64,000 nucleotides of DNA from CAZIKF01 sp964539825. GTDB taxonomy: Bacteria; Muiribacteriota; UBA6191. The notes under the pieces were generated by a model, which was not told the origin of the DNA, did no database searches, and saw only the letters and a list, made by a program, of their open reading frames with translations. Positions 45,240 through 53,772 of this stretch are shown here, one piece after another. The stretch is taken from NCBI GenBank assembly GCA_964539825.1, contig CAZIKF010000001.1:62001-126000 (forward strand), written 5' to 3'. Each line of letters begins with the position of its first letter. The first letter of the stretch is position 1. Both the position numbers and the translations under genes were made by a program.

Positions 45240-46693
45240 TTTTTGTCCTTCTCAGTTACTTTCAAAGTTTCAATTCTACGTAGATGGTTCTCATAGACTT
45301 GTGAGGATACCAGATGACGAAGCTCTTCTAGTTTCCGTTTAGCAGAAATAAACTGGTTTTTTCTAAGGTATTCATTCACCGAACGAAGGACATTTTCTAT
45401 CTTTTGTGTTTTGGATAGCCAGCGAACGGAGTCCACCGCTAATCTATTATCCTTGTACACTTCATAGAGGCTTCGAAACAGGATAGAAGCTTCTGAATAC
45501 TGTTCTTTTTCAAACAGATCCCGTGCTCTTTTCATAAACAGGTCTGCGTTCTGGCGCAGCGAACTCCCCTCCTCCCGGAATTGATTTAGTTTTTCCTTAT
45601 TGGAAATCTCACGAAGTGCGATGGGAATCTCGGAGTTTTGCTTCTGTAATTGTTCTTTCAGAGCCAGTACATTTTTCTTCAGCTTGTTTGCACTCTGCTC
45701 GAGGTTTAGATTCCATTTCACGAGGGCTTGATTCGACTGATGGGTTCTATAGCCATAAATACTGAGCACAACAAAGATGGAAAGAATCCAGACGCTTCTT
45801 TGGGAACGAAAGAAAAAGGAAACCAGGGAAAGATTCATTGGTCCCCTGCGAAGTCTCTCCCTTCCCTCATCTTCCATTCCAATACCGGCAATTTGCGTCT
45901 CCTCTTCCAGAGGAAGCAGTGCTTCAAGCTTTTTCAACCGTTTTTCCAACTGCTCATGAACCTGTTCTTCAAATTCTATTGCCCCGTCTCTCAGCATGGC
46001 TTTACAACTCAGGAGTTCGTAATAGTCCTGTGACACTTCCATGCATTCTTTCATAAATTCATTTAATCCCTCGGGGGGATCCTCAAGAATTTGAGAAGTG
46101 GCATTTGCTCGAACTCTTTGATCCGGGTCCTTGAGACAACTCCATAGCCTCTCAAAACTCTCCTCACTTCTTCTTTGACGTATGGTACCCAGGGCTTCAA
46201 CTACATTTGCCCGGACTCTTGAATCCTGGGAGTCTAAAAAGTCCTCTAAAATTGTCTCCACCCTGGAAGAGGGAATGAAACCACAGAGAATAGGAGTTAT
46301 TTTCATCATGCGGGAGAGTACGAAGGGATCGTTCTCAAAAAAGAGACTGCCCAGGAAGTGATAGCACTGCTCTACACTTACCTCACCCTTTTCAAAGACC
46401 TCCAACGCCTTGACCCGGCAGGCTGGATCCGAGGATTGTAAGAGCCTGATCGGATCCATCAGAAACAGGGGGAAATTAGTGATGTTGTAACGGGAACGGA
46501 TTTTAAAAAGAGCCCTTTTGACGCTATAGGCAACTTCCTGGTTTTGCTCCTGTCTGGAAAGGGTGACCAGGTGTGAGATCAGATCCCGGTGTTGAGGTTT
46601 AATTTTGGACCCGAGCTGATCCAGAATACGGATCTTTACCGCAGGTGAAACCGCATCTTCAAGGGCATGTATTATTTCTTCTTCCGAAGCCAT
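45236..46693 (-). CDS. HEAT-repeat membrane protein with coiled-coil/TPR-like tail
   Basis: A 485-residue protein of unknown function. Residues about 1-240 are HEAT-like helices (ENDPFVLSRMMKITPIL, DSRVRANVVEALGTI, DQRVRANATSQIL). One membrane helix lies at about 300-315 after basic residues, so the HEAT part should be cytoplasmic. Beyond it come a coiled coil (about 320-385) and a TPR-like pair (RDLFEKEQYSEASILFRSL). It shares the DPFVLS and DSRVRAN blocks and overall plan with the gene at 42625-44415, so they are probably paralogues. It ends in a four-base overlap with ruvA. A weak candidate promoter lies at 46748-46777. Confidence 0.8.
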   Translation of the reverse strand: MASEEEIIHALEDAVSPAVKIRILDQLGSKIKPQHRDLISHLVTLSRQEQNQEVAYSVKRALFKIRSRYNITNFPLFLMDPIRLLQSSDPACRVKALEVFEKGEVSVEQCYHFLGSLFFENDPFVLSRMMKITPILCGFIPSSRVETILEDFLDSQDSRVRANVVEALGTIRQRRSEESFERLWSCLKDPDQRVRANATSQILEDPPEGLNEFMKECMEVSQDYYELLSCKAMLRDGAIEFEEQVHEQLEKRLKKLEALLPLEEETQIAGIGMEDEGRERLRRGPMNLSLVSFFFRSQRSVWILSIFVVLSIYGYRTHQSNQALVKWNLNLEQSANKLKKNVLALKEQLQKQNSEIPIALREISNKEKLNQFREEGSSLRQNADLFMKRARDLFEKEQYSEASILFRSLYEVYKDNRLAVDSVRWLSKTQKIENVLRSVNEYLRKNQFISAKRKLEELRHLVSSQVYENHLRRIETLKVTEKDKK

Positions 46694-46747
46694 TTCCTGA
46701 ATTTGAGTTTAGTCGATTTCAAATTTCTTCTATACCGAAAAGCAAAC

Positions 46748-46777
46748 AATATACCCATTTTGCAGGTTCATGACCAA
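46748..46777 (-). promoter_or_regulatory. weak candidate promoter of the HEAT-ruvA operon
   Basis: On the minus strand TTGGTC (46772-46777), 18 bases, then TATATT (46748-46753), preceded by GGG as in the pepA promoter. The tandem hairpins at 46783-46819 lie just upstream. Confidence 0.3.
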
Positions 46778-46782
46778 AATAA

Positions 46783-46819
46783 GCTCATCGCAGATGAGCA
46801 AAGGAATCGACAGATTCCT
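46783..46819. repeat. two adjacent short inverted repeats in a divergent gap
   Basis: GCTCATC-gca-GATGAGC (46783-46799) is followed after two bases by AGGAATC-gaca-GATTCCT (46802-46819). Both have perfect 7-bp arms. They lie in the 271-bp region between divergent genes and upstream of the weak promoter at 46748-46777, fitting a regulatory or RNA-structure element. No T-tract follows, so they are not terminators. Confidence 0.6.
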
Positions 46820-46964
46820 AGTTTGGGCATAAAGAACCAGGTCCTGTCAGGCTCTATTCTTTTCAGTATGCTAACAAACAAAAAAGTTTGAACGGCCTGA
46901 AAATGCGTCACTCGACCAGGATAGACCACTTTGGTATATCGAAAGTTCTCCCGATAGGATTAAT

Positions 46965-48605
46965 ATGGGCCGCTCCACTCTTCAGTGTATTCTTTACTTA
47001 ATCGTTTTCTCCGCTTCAACCACCCGGGTCATTGGCTGGACTCATGATGGATTCGTCAAAGATCTTAACCATCCCGGCCAATTGATCCAGTGCTACATAG
47101 GAAAACTGCTGATTCCTCTCCACAAACGAGAGTTCATTCAGGACTTTCCTGGATCAAGCCAGGAACCATCCTCCATTTCAACTGTTTACCTGACACAGAA
47201 ACCGGTTTCCCGCAAAGAATTCGCCCTTTATTCAGAGCAAGCGAATCTGCCACTACCAGCCACACTGAGCGATCATAATAAGTTTGGGCATCAGTCTATT
47301 CTATCCGGAGCCACTTTTACAGAAGCGCAAAATTTTTGCAAATTCTATGGTTTAGACCTGCCCGATAAAACACAACTAAGTCATGCCGTGCAACTGCGCA
47401 AAGAGGGCCATGATTTTCCTTTACTTGATAACGAACCGCACCTGGAATGGACCCGTGAAAATCGTCTGTCGGGTACTCCTGATCATCGTAGAAAATTAGT
47501 ATCCAGAATTGATGGTTCGATTGAAATCCTGTCTCAGAACACTCGTGACCCCAGGGTTGGATTCCGTTGTTCGCTAAATCTACATCCAAAAGGACTCTCT
47601 GAAATCCTCCTGGGACATCGAAATTCCACGCTGTCTTCCAGGAGGAGTAATCGGCACTACCTACGGATCGAGACCGAACCCCCAGATGTTGAACTGTATC
47701 AGGATATACACATGAAGCATCGTCTTGGTCTCAGTCCTTATTTTGGATCTTTTGGGAGTCGTGAAATCACTTTGTTCTTGAAAGGGGAATCCATCCGCCC
47801 GCAGACCATAACAGTCAAAACCCCTGCGAATTGGGGACAGGTGCTTCAATTGAAGATGGAGAGGATTCCTGAGACGATCCTTGAAGATTCAAGGAGAAGC
47901 TCACGTATGGTCCTTATTCCCCAGGGTGCTGTGCGCGTAGGCCTCAGTTCCCATGCCAGGGAATTGGTTCAGGCCAGAATCCTATCCCGCACGAAAAACA
48001 AGGATCTTGATGAGGAGAGAACTCGAAAATATCTGAAAAATGAGAGCCCGGAGAGGACCTTCTTTCTCTCGGATTTTTATATGGATCAAAGCGAAGTTAC
48101 CAATAGACAGTATCTCCAGTATGCCAGGCAGAGCGGCCGGGATGATTCAAAATGTTCCCATGTCTCTCGACTCTCAAGACCTGATGCTTCCGTGGTTTGT
48201 GTTAGCTGGAATGAAGCCCAGGCTTTTTGTAGATTCTATGGCATGGAACTGCCTTCTGAAATTCAATTTGAAAAGGCGGTTCGAGGGACCCCTGAAAATA
48301 CGCAAAAACCATGGCATACCCGACCCCAGATTTCGGGGACTCGACCCGGAGATGAGAGTCCTTTTGGAGTTTTGGACCTCGAAGGCAATGTAATGGAATG
48401 GACGAGGGACTGGTTTGACCCTGATCTCTACCGAGAGGGATTTATTCTCAATCCAAAACCGACGAACCTGATCCGCAAAGAAAAGAGTATTCGTGGAAGC
48501 TCCTATTCACCCCACAGGCTTGATCGGAGAGTCTCCAAGAGGCGGCACAAGAGACCATCCCATTTCGCGACGGACCTGGGCTTCAGATGTGTACGTAACC
48601 TATGA
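46965..48605 (+). CDS. exported protein with two FGE/SUMF1-like domains around a PEGA-like segment
   Basis: A 546-residue protein. Residues 1-24 form a signal peptide. A first, degenerate sulfatase-modifying-factor-like domain spans about 75-206 (FTEAQNFCKFYGLDLP, HLEWTREN, DPRVGFRC). A PEGA-like beta segment follows (about 230-300, RIETEPPDVELYQD). The second, fuller copy spans about 313-546 (MVLIPQGAVRVG, VSWNEAQAFCRFYGMELP, LEGNVMEWTRDW, TDLGFRC). The catalytic cysteine pair of true formylglycine-generating enzymes, expected after RGGSW, is missing: here RGSSYSPHRLDRR. So it is probably a binding or structural member. It overlaps the aminotransferase frame at its stop. Confidence 0.85.
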   Translation: MGRSTLQCILYLIVFSASTTRVIGWTHDGFVKDLNHPGQLIQCYIGKLLIPLHKREFIQDFPGSSQEPSSISTVYLTQKPVSRKEFALYSEQANLPLPATLSDHNKFGHQSILSGATFTEAQNFCKFYGLDLPDKTQLSHAVQLRKEGHDFPLLDNEPHLEWTRENRLSGTPDHRRKLVSRIDGSIEILSQNTRDPRVGFRCSLNLHPKGLSEILLGHRNSTLSSRRSNRHYLRIETEPPDVELYQDIHMKHRLGLSPYFGSFGSREITLFLKGESIRPQTITVKTPANWGQVLQLKMERIPETILEDSRRSSRMVLIPQGAVRVGLSSHARELVQARILSRTKNKDLDEERTRKYLKNESPERTFFLSDFYMDQSEVTNRQYLQYARQSGRDDSKCSHVSRLSRPDASVVCVSWNEAQAFCRFYGMELPSEIQFEKAVRGTPENTQKPWHTRPQISGTRPGDESPFGVLDLEGNVMEWTRDWFDPDLYREGFILNPKPTNLIRKEKSIRGSSYSPHRLDRRVSKRRHKRPSHFATDLGFRCVRNL

Positions 48606-48613
48606 GGAAAATT

Positions 48614-49954
48614 ATGCCAAAGAAGGAATCTATTCATCATCCAGCATCCCCATTTCTGCGCTATGAAATTCGGGAAATCGTAGAAGTTGCTAACGAGCTA
48701 AAGGAGAAGGGGAAAGAAATAACCTGGGAAAATATCGGTGATCCGGTTGCCCGTGGACACCGGCCCCCGGACTGGATCAGGGACATTCTGGTTGAATGCT
48801 TACAAGATCCAGAATCTTTCGCCTACGGCCCCTCCCAGGGATTGTTGGAATCCAGAGAATTCCTCAGCTCCCAGACTAATCAAAATTATGGAACCAGCCT
48901 CAAGGCCGAGGACATTGTATTTTTCAATGGAGTTGGAGATGCCATCGCGACCCTGTATAGATCCCTGGATCCACAGGCAAGAATTTTGCTGCCCTCCCCG
49001 GTGTATCCTACTCACTTTGCCCTTGAAGCGTTTCACTCTCATGATAATCCCATTCAATATGAGTTAAACCCCAAGACAGGCTGGTCCCCCGACCTGGCGC
49101 AAATTCGAAAATCACTGGAGCTTAACCCTCAAATTGTTGGTCTATTGTTGGTCAATCCCGATAACCCCACAGGATCGGTTCACTCAAGGGAGGTACTTGA
49201 GGAGTTTGTTTCTCTTGCCCGCGAATTTCATGTATTTCTCATCGTGGATGAAATTTATGCCGGAATTCAAATCGACTCTGAACACGACACTAAAATTGCC
49301 GGGCTCCTCGATGATGTGCCTGCGATTCTTCTTCAGGGAATTTCCAAACTCTTACCCTGGCCGGGAGGAAGATGCGGCTGGATGGAATTTCATCACCATG
49401 GTAACAGCAACCTTTTGAAACTCCTTGATACGGTGAATGCCCACAAACGACTTGAAGTGGGATCCACAACTTTACCTCAGAAAATTCTTCCCCAAGTCCT
49501 TGGAGACTCCCGCCTTCAGATCATTCAGTCTGACTGGACGCATTTTCTTAAAAAGCGCATCCATACAGTAGAAAACAGCTTTGGAGATATCCAGGGATTA
49601 GAACTCAAAACTCCAAAGGGAGCCTTTTATGCCACCCCTTATTTTGACAAAGAACAAGTGGATGATAAGTTTTTTGTACCCATGGAGGCCAGGTATCATC
49701 AAGTGATCCAGCCTTATGGGAAAGGGGCTTCTGAGGATAAAAAGTTCGTTCTCCAATGCATGGCTGGCCCAGGAATTTGCGTTGTTCCTCTCAGCTCCTT
49801 TCATACTCAAGTTCAGGGATTTCGAATGACCTTGCTGGAGCGTGACGACAGGGAATTTGATAGGATTTGCGCGGAACTTCGCAGGACTCTGCTTTCCTAC
49901 TTGAATGCCGGTTTAAAGAAGAAAGAGGGTCTTCCTGCAGCGCGAACTGCATGA
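48614..49954 (+). CDS. class I/II PLP-dependent aminotransferase
   Basis: A 446-residue cytosolic enzyme. I prefer the ATG at 48614, with GAGG 6 bases upstream, over the ATG at 48602 that overlaps the previous stop but lacks a ribosome site. Fold-type I marks are present: LVNPDNPTGSV (Asn about 181), VDEIYAG (Asp about 212, pyridine nitrogen) and QGISKLLPWPGGRCGW with the PLP lysine at about 245 and arginine at about 253. The substrate cannot be named; alanine/aspartate-type or cystathionine-lyase-like enzymes share this pattern. Cotranscription with the FGE-like gene is likely, but a shared task is not obvious. Confidence 0.88.
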   Translation: MPKKESIHHPASPFLRYEIREIVEVANELKEKGKEITWENIGDPVARGHRPPDWIRDILVECLQDPESFAYGPSQGLLESREFLSSQTNQNYGTSLKAEDIVFFNGVGDAIATLYRSLDPQARILLPSPVYPTHFALEAFHSHDNPIQYELNPKTGWSPDLAQIRKSLELNPQIVGLLLVNPDNPTGSVHSREVLEEFVSLAREFHVFLIVDEIYAGIQIDSEHDTKIAGLLDDVPAILLQGISKLLPWPGGRCGWMEFHHHGNSNLLKLLDTVNAHKRLEVGSTTLPQKILPQVLGDSRLQIIQSDWTHFLKKRIHTVENSFGDIQGLELKTPKGAFYATPYFDKEQVDDKFFVPMEARYHQVIQPYGKGASEDKKFVLQCMAGPGICVVPLSSFHTQVQGFRMTLLERDDREFDRICAELRRTLLSYLNAGLKKKEGLPAARTA

Positions 49955-49978
49955 TTCTGCCATTCCCTGACCCCAATG

Positions 49979-51490
49979 TCAGGATGACAAAGTGGGGGGA
50001 AATCGTTCTTGGAATTCCTTAAGGAGCGCTGAGAAATGGGGATGATTCTCGTTGATCAATGCCTCAGTAGATGACTTTACTTGCTCCACACAGCGCATCC
50101 CGTTCAAGACAATGGGTGCGCTGGGAAAACTCATCAGAAATTGCATCACGCCCGCTGCGATGGTAGAAGAATCTACCGTTAGGGGCTCAAGAGAATCACC
50201 CAGGGCCGGTTTCAGATTCTTCTCAAAATCTTCCTGGTTCAGCCTGCCATTTAAAAATTCCTCCAGGTCCTGCCACGCACAGAGATACTTCTCCGAGGAC
50301 TCAAGGGTTTGCAAAGGCGCGTTTTGTTCTAGCCAATGCATGGATTTTCTGGTGTGGGGTAGAAAATAATCCTCAATTATGGCGTGTAGAAAGTCGCTAT
50401 CGTGGATCTCAGGTAGGAAATCTCTTAATTCACTTCCTACTTTAAAAAGTTTATACCCGATAGCACCGGCATCTTCCGTCATGCTTGAAATCTCTTTCTC
50501 AAACGATTCCAGGACTTGAATAGATTTTTCTACGCCAGTGTCATAGTCACATCCCTCTTGATAATCTCTTCGAGCCAATCTAAATACTCTACCCTGGTTG
50601 ATTGCATTTAAAGGGCGGTTGGTCAGCACATCCAGACCCGCTTCCTGGGCCAGATTCAAAACCTCCATCGATTGTTGAATTTCCATGGGATTGAGAGGAA
50701 ATTGTATGACTTGAAAGTGAGATTGTTCCAATTTAGGGTTGTGACAAGCCGCCGCTCTATCTGCTGCGCCTAATAGTAGGTTCAAAGAGACGTGTTCAGG
50801 ACTGAGTTTTGATAAGGATAAATTGTTGGAACTGATTCCGTAGTAGAGGATTTCCCCATCCTCAACTTTTTGCTCCATCCATTTAAATGCGGTCTCTATT
50901 CTCTGGTAAAACTGATCCTGGATTTCACCTGGGTCCAGTACCCCCCTGGATAGCTCGAAGTCGAGGTAGTATTCGGGATTATGAAGAAGCAAAACATCCA
51001 AAGCCTTAACTTTGAGTCTGCTTAAGCTTTGTTTTAGCTGATCTTCAAGAAATTCAGGCTGAATACAATGCCAGCAATCATCCTGGTAGGGAACCAGATC
51101 ATCATAAAGTTTTTCTCCCGCCGACAGAGATCGGATTTTATTGAGCTGGGGACCTTGAATGTAGCCGGCTTTGGTTACAATCACGACCTGTTCCCTGACC
51201 GACTCCCCGCCAAGGTCCTGAAGGACTTTCCCAATAAGGCTTTCCGCACCCCCAAGGGTGTAGTTGGTAGAAGTGTCTATGAGGTTCACGCCGGACTGCA
51301 GGGCAACTCTCAGGGCATCTTCATGTTCTTGGATAGAGGAATGGAGTCTGTATGTACCTATCCCTAGCTGAGAAACAAGAACTTCCTTTCTAAGAAAGGG
51401 TCTGATTCTGGAGTCAATTACCAGCCCGTTGGAAAGAAACTCATCCATTCTGGTCCTGGTGCCCAGGTATGTAGCGAACGTGGATGTCAT
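49979..51490 (-). CDS. aldo/keto reductase with large internal insertion
   Basis: A 503-residue member of the aldo/keto reductase family, whose usual length is about 280-350. The catalytic tetrad is complete: Asp72 and Tyr77 (IDTSTNYTLGG), Lys107 (VIVTKAGY) and His170 (DVLLLHNPEY). Barrel strand 7 is near LTNRPLN (about 284), and the final strand with NGMRCVEQV, part of the NADPH site, is near 465. Between them lie about 150 mainly helical residues not normal for the family. The substrate is unknown. The gene ends head-on to the aminotransferase gene; a 6-bp inverted repeat CCTGAC/GTCAGG overlaps the stop. The unknown gene 51521-51883 lies 30 bases upstream. Confidence 0.85.
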   Translation of the reverse strand: MTSTFATYLGTRTRMDEFLSNGLVIDSRIRPFLRKEVLVSQLGIGTYRLHSSIQEHEDALRVALQSGVNLIDTSTNYTLGGAESLIGKVLQDLGGESVREQVVIVTKAGYIQGPQLNKIRSLSAGEKLYDDLVPYQDDCWHCIQPEFLEDQLKQSLSRLKVKALDVLLLHNPEYYLDFELSRGVLDPGEIQDQFYQRIETAFKWMEQKVEDGEILYYGISSNNLSLSKLSPEHVSLNLLLGAADRAAACHNPKLEQSHFQVIQFPLNPMEIQQSMEVLNLAQEAGLDVLTNRPLNAINQGRVFRLARRDYQEGCDYDTGVEKSIQVLESFEKEISSMTEDAGAIGYKLFKVGSELRDFLPEIHDSDFLHAIIEDYFLPHTRKSMHWLEQNAPLQTLESSEKYLCAWQDLEEFLNGRLNQEDFEKNLKPALGDSLEPLTVDSSTIAAGVMQFLMSFPSAPIVLNGMRCVEQVKSSTEALINENHPHFSALLKEFQERFPPTLSS

Positions 51491-51520
51491 AAGGTTGAGC
51501 AGTTTACCAGATGGCAGTGC

Positions 51521-51883
51521 CTAGACAGGTTCCAGGATCAAGGTTGAACCCTTCCTGACACCGTTGTTGATTTGGGTTAGCACTGGGCGAAAATCGTGCG
51601 TCCACTCAGATGACTTATCCAGATCCCAATGAATTCGATTGCTCTCTACCCTGAGAACGAAACCCAGGTCCTTTAGTTCGGAAATCTCCAGGCCGCTATC
51701 AAGAGCCATCCAAACTCTTGCTGACTTCAGAAACCAACAGACGTAATCTTCCTGTTCCCTTATCTTCTCAGGCTCTACCCCATCAATACCGTGATAATTC
51801 CGAATTTTCTTCAGTCGTGGTTCCAGCTCCTTGCGAAAAAAATTCATCCAGTCATAGAGGGGAGATTCTCTTCTTGAATCCAT
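51521..51883 (-). CDS. unknown 120-residue protein
   Basis: I do not recognise a family. The protein is soluble and mixed helix/strand, with a tryptophan-rich N-terminal half (LYDWMNFFRKELEP, YVCWFLKSARVWMALD) and a C-terminal beta part (GFVLRVESNRIHWDLD). It has no signal or membrane segment. It lies 30 bases upstream of the aldo/keto reductase gene, so the two are probably one transcript. A TATAAC box ends 9 bases before the ATG at 51883 and there is no ribosome site, suggesting a leaderless message. Coherent composition and operon place support a real gene. Confidence 0.7.
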   Translation of the reverse strand: MDSRRESPLYDWMNFFRKELEPRLKKIRNYHGIDGVEPEKIREQEDYVCWFLKSARVWMALDSGLEISELKDLGFVLRVESNRIHWDLDKSSEWTHDFRPVLTQINNGVRKGSTLILEPV

Positions 51884-51891
51884 GCTTACAG

Positions 51892-51917
51892 GTTATACCT
51901 AAAATGAAACCTTTGTC
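51892..51917 (-). promoter_or_regulatory. possible promoter of the 120-residue gene and reductase
   Basis: On the minus strand the stretch from GACAAA (51912-51917) through TTCATTTT to GGTATAAC resembles the pepA promoter region base for base in most positions, but the spacer to TATAAC (51892-51897) is only 14. The -10 box would start transcription at or next to the ATG. Confidence 0.3.
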
Positions 51918-52107
51918 TTAATTTTCGCCAAGACTGAATCTTGCATTTCTCTGACCTTTCTCTATTCACCACAGCGGGACTGGAACCTACATGTGCACGG
52001 GCCACTTGCCGGAGAGGTATGCCGTTTGCTTTTGTGTATAGCGGTTCACAAGCCCGGAAAACCATCAATTACAACATTCAATTTTCCGAAAAAGTAGGGG
52101 TAGGAAT

Positions 52108-53532
52108 GTGAGCTGGATATTCTTGATGGTTAAACGAACCCAACCTTTTTTTAAATTTCTTAAGCGGGTTCTATGCTTTTGTCTGACCTTTATCATGCTC
52201 TCAGAACCTTCACTTTCCTTCGCGGGTGCCCCCGCCGAAGAAAAAATCGATGCGGGAATCTCTACTGAAGAGCTTAGCAAATATCGGCTAACACCACCTG
52301 CAGCCCATGTTCCCCTGAGAAGGAGTGTCCCCGGTTTGAAGTTTTCCAGGGACAGGGATTCTTCAAGACCCAGTTCTCCAACCACCCTGATCGTAGATGA
52401 GAACCTTAGGATTCAATTCCCTAAACACCTTAAACAGGCTGCTGAATTTGATTTTTTATTCCAGCCCTATTCGCAGGAATTCATTTATGCCAACGTGAAC
52501 CTCAACCATGTAGCACTTGCTCAATTGGAAAAGCTCTTCATACGCTTGGAATATCGTAATAATGCCTTTTTAAAAACCGTCAGACTTGCTATCCAAATTG
52601 GCCATTACAGAGAATTACTGACCCAACATCCCATCTTCCAATTGAAAAGCTCATTCCTGGGCACCCTAAATCGGATTGAGCGCAGGTTTCAGGATTGGAT
52701 TCTGAAAGAACTCCAGCTACAGCCTCTTGAACGTCTAAAAAAATTGAAAGTCTATTTGATCAAAAGACAATTCGAGGACATATTTGTTCTTGGATCTTTA
52801 TATCGACGGATACAGAAGCACCTGGAACCGGAGGCTTTAGGTCATCAAGCCGACTTACTGGACTGGTTCCAATCCCAGGGCTCAAAAACTGAGAACAAGG
52901 ATGCCCTTTGGACCTATTACCATTTTCTTGACCGCAATCCAGAAGAGATCTTAAAACAGGTTAAAAATTACCTACAGGCTCTCATTTTTGAGAACCTGCA
53001 AGAGGTCCTTCATATTGGCTCTAAGACATATCTTGAGGAAGCTGAATCCTTGCTCGAGTCTTTGAGCTTGATGGGACCTCCGCCTTCCCTGGTTAGAAAT
53101 ACTCAGCTGGAGCTAGAGTTTTCGCGCCTCCAATTTGAGCCTTATCGAGAGTTTCCCACGGTTTACAACCGCCTCATGGAAGTCTATTCAACACTACCCA
53201 ATACGAGTGACTATTTTCAAAATCAACCTCAGAAGGCCAGAGTCTTCTTCCATTTTTTTGATCAACTTCTCAACCATGGAATTACCGAGTATGAACGGGG
53301 TGAACTGGAATGTAAGAATCCCATCAAAAACCGTGAAAATTGCCTCTTACATTGGCAGGAGTCACTCCAGTTCCTAAAGTATGTAGCTCGTCATTCACCC
53401 TTCGGACTGCTATCTACGCGCTCTGTAGACTTAATGGAGAAAATACAAACACATCAAAAATTAGAATATCCCTTGATCTCAAGATCGGATCTTCTTGAAA
53501 TGATGGATTACAGAGCCAAACCCCACCCCTGA
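52108..53532 (+). CDS. unknown exported helical protein
   Basis: A 474-residue protein without a family I can name. It starts at GTG 52108 (AGGGGT about 7 bases upstream) or ATG 52126. The N-terminus is a signal peptide: basic KRTQ and KRV, hydrophobic LCFCLTFIMLSEPSLSFAGAP, likely cut near AGA. The mature protein is mostly helical and rich in Leu, Gln and Tyr, with repeated helix pairs such as ALAQLEKLFIRLEYRNN and LRRSVPGLKF earlier, suggesting an alpha-solenoid in the periplasm. Four cysteines in total, two in ECKNPIKNRENC. The next gene, a two-helix membrane protein, follows after 5 bases, so the two probably act together. Confidence 0.75.
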   Translation: MSWIFLMVKRTQPFFKFLKRVLCFCLTFIMLSEPSLSFAGAPAEEKIDAGISTEELSKYRLTPPAAHVPLRRSVPGLKFSRDRDSSRPSSPTTLIVDENLRIQFPKHLKQAAEFDFLFQPYSQEFIYANVNLNHVALAQLEKLFIRLEYRNNAFLKTVRLAIQIGHYRELLTQHPIFQLKSSFLGTLNRIERRFQDWILKELQLQPLERLKKLKVYLIKRQFEDIFVLGSLYRRIQKHLEPEALGHQADLLDWFQSQGSKTENKDALWTYYHFLDRNPEEILKQVKNYLQALIFENLQEVLHIGSKTYLEEAESLLESLSLMGPPPSLVRNTQLELEFSRLQFEPYREFPTVYNRLMEVYSTLPNTSDYFQNQPQKARVFFHFFDQLLNHGITEYERGELECKNPIKNRENCLLHWQESLQFLKYVARHSPFGLLSTRSVDLMEKIQTHQKLEYPLISRSDLLEMMDYRAKPHP

Positions 53533-53537
53533 AACTC

Positions 53538-53768
53538 ATGAGTCCTACGATTTTCTGGCTCAAAATTACCGCTGCGTCTATTTTTTTCTTATTGGGGCTC
53601 CTGGGACTCTTTGGACACCTCTCAAAGGAAAAAAGAGGCTTTCAAAAGCTGCCTGCCTATAAAAGCACTTACGGTGAGAAGTGGGGACCGATTCTACATT
53701 TTTTAAAGGTAGCTGTCTTTCCCATCCTGATAAGCGGCCTCTTAGTTTTAAGTACCCTGGGCCGCTGA
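53538..53768 (+). CDS. small two-helix membrane protein
   Basis: A 76-residue protein with two membrane helices (about 6-27 and 55-73) joined by a basic loop KEKRGFQKLPAYKSTYGEKWG. No family recognised. It starts 5 bases after the exported helical protein gene, implying coupled expression and perhaps a membrane partner role. It ends 4 bases from the oppositely oriented small gene at 53773-53919. Confidence 0.65.
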   Translation: MSPTIFWLKITAASIFFLLGLLGLFGHLSKEKRGFQKLPAYKSTYGEKWGPILHFLKVAVFPILISGLLVLSTLGR

Positions 53769-53772
53769 ACAC

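Noticed and set aside
46965..48605. Active formylglycine-generating enzyme.
   Set aside because: The cysteine pair required for catalysis after the RGGSW position is missing in both domain copies, and no sulfatase gene is nearby.
49961..49983. Inverted repeat CCTGAC/GTCAGG between convergent genes as a bidirectional terminator.
   Set aside because: Only a 6-bp stem with no T-tract on either side; noted in the reductase entry but not called.
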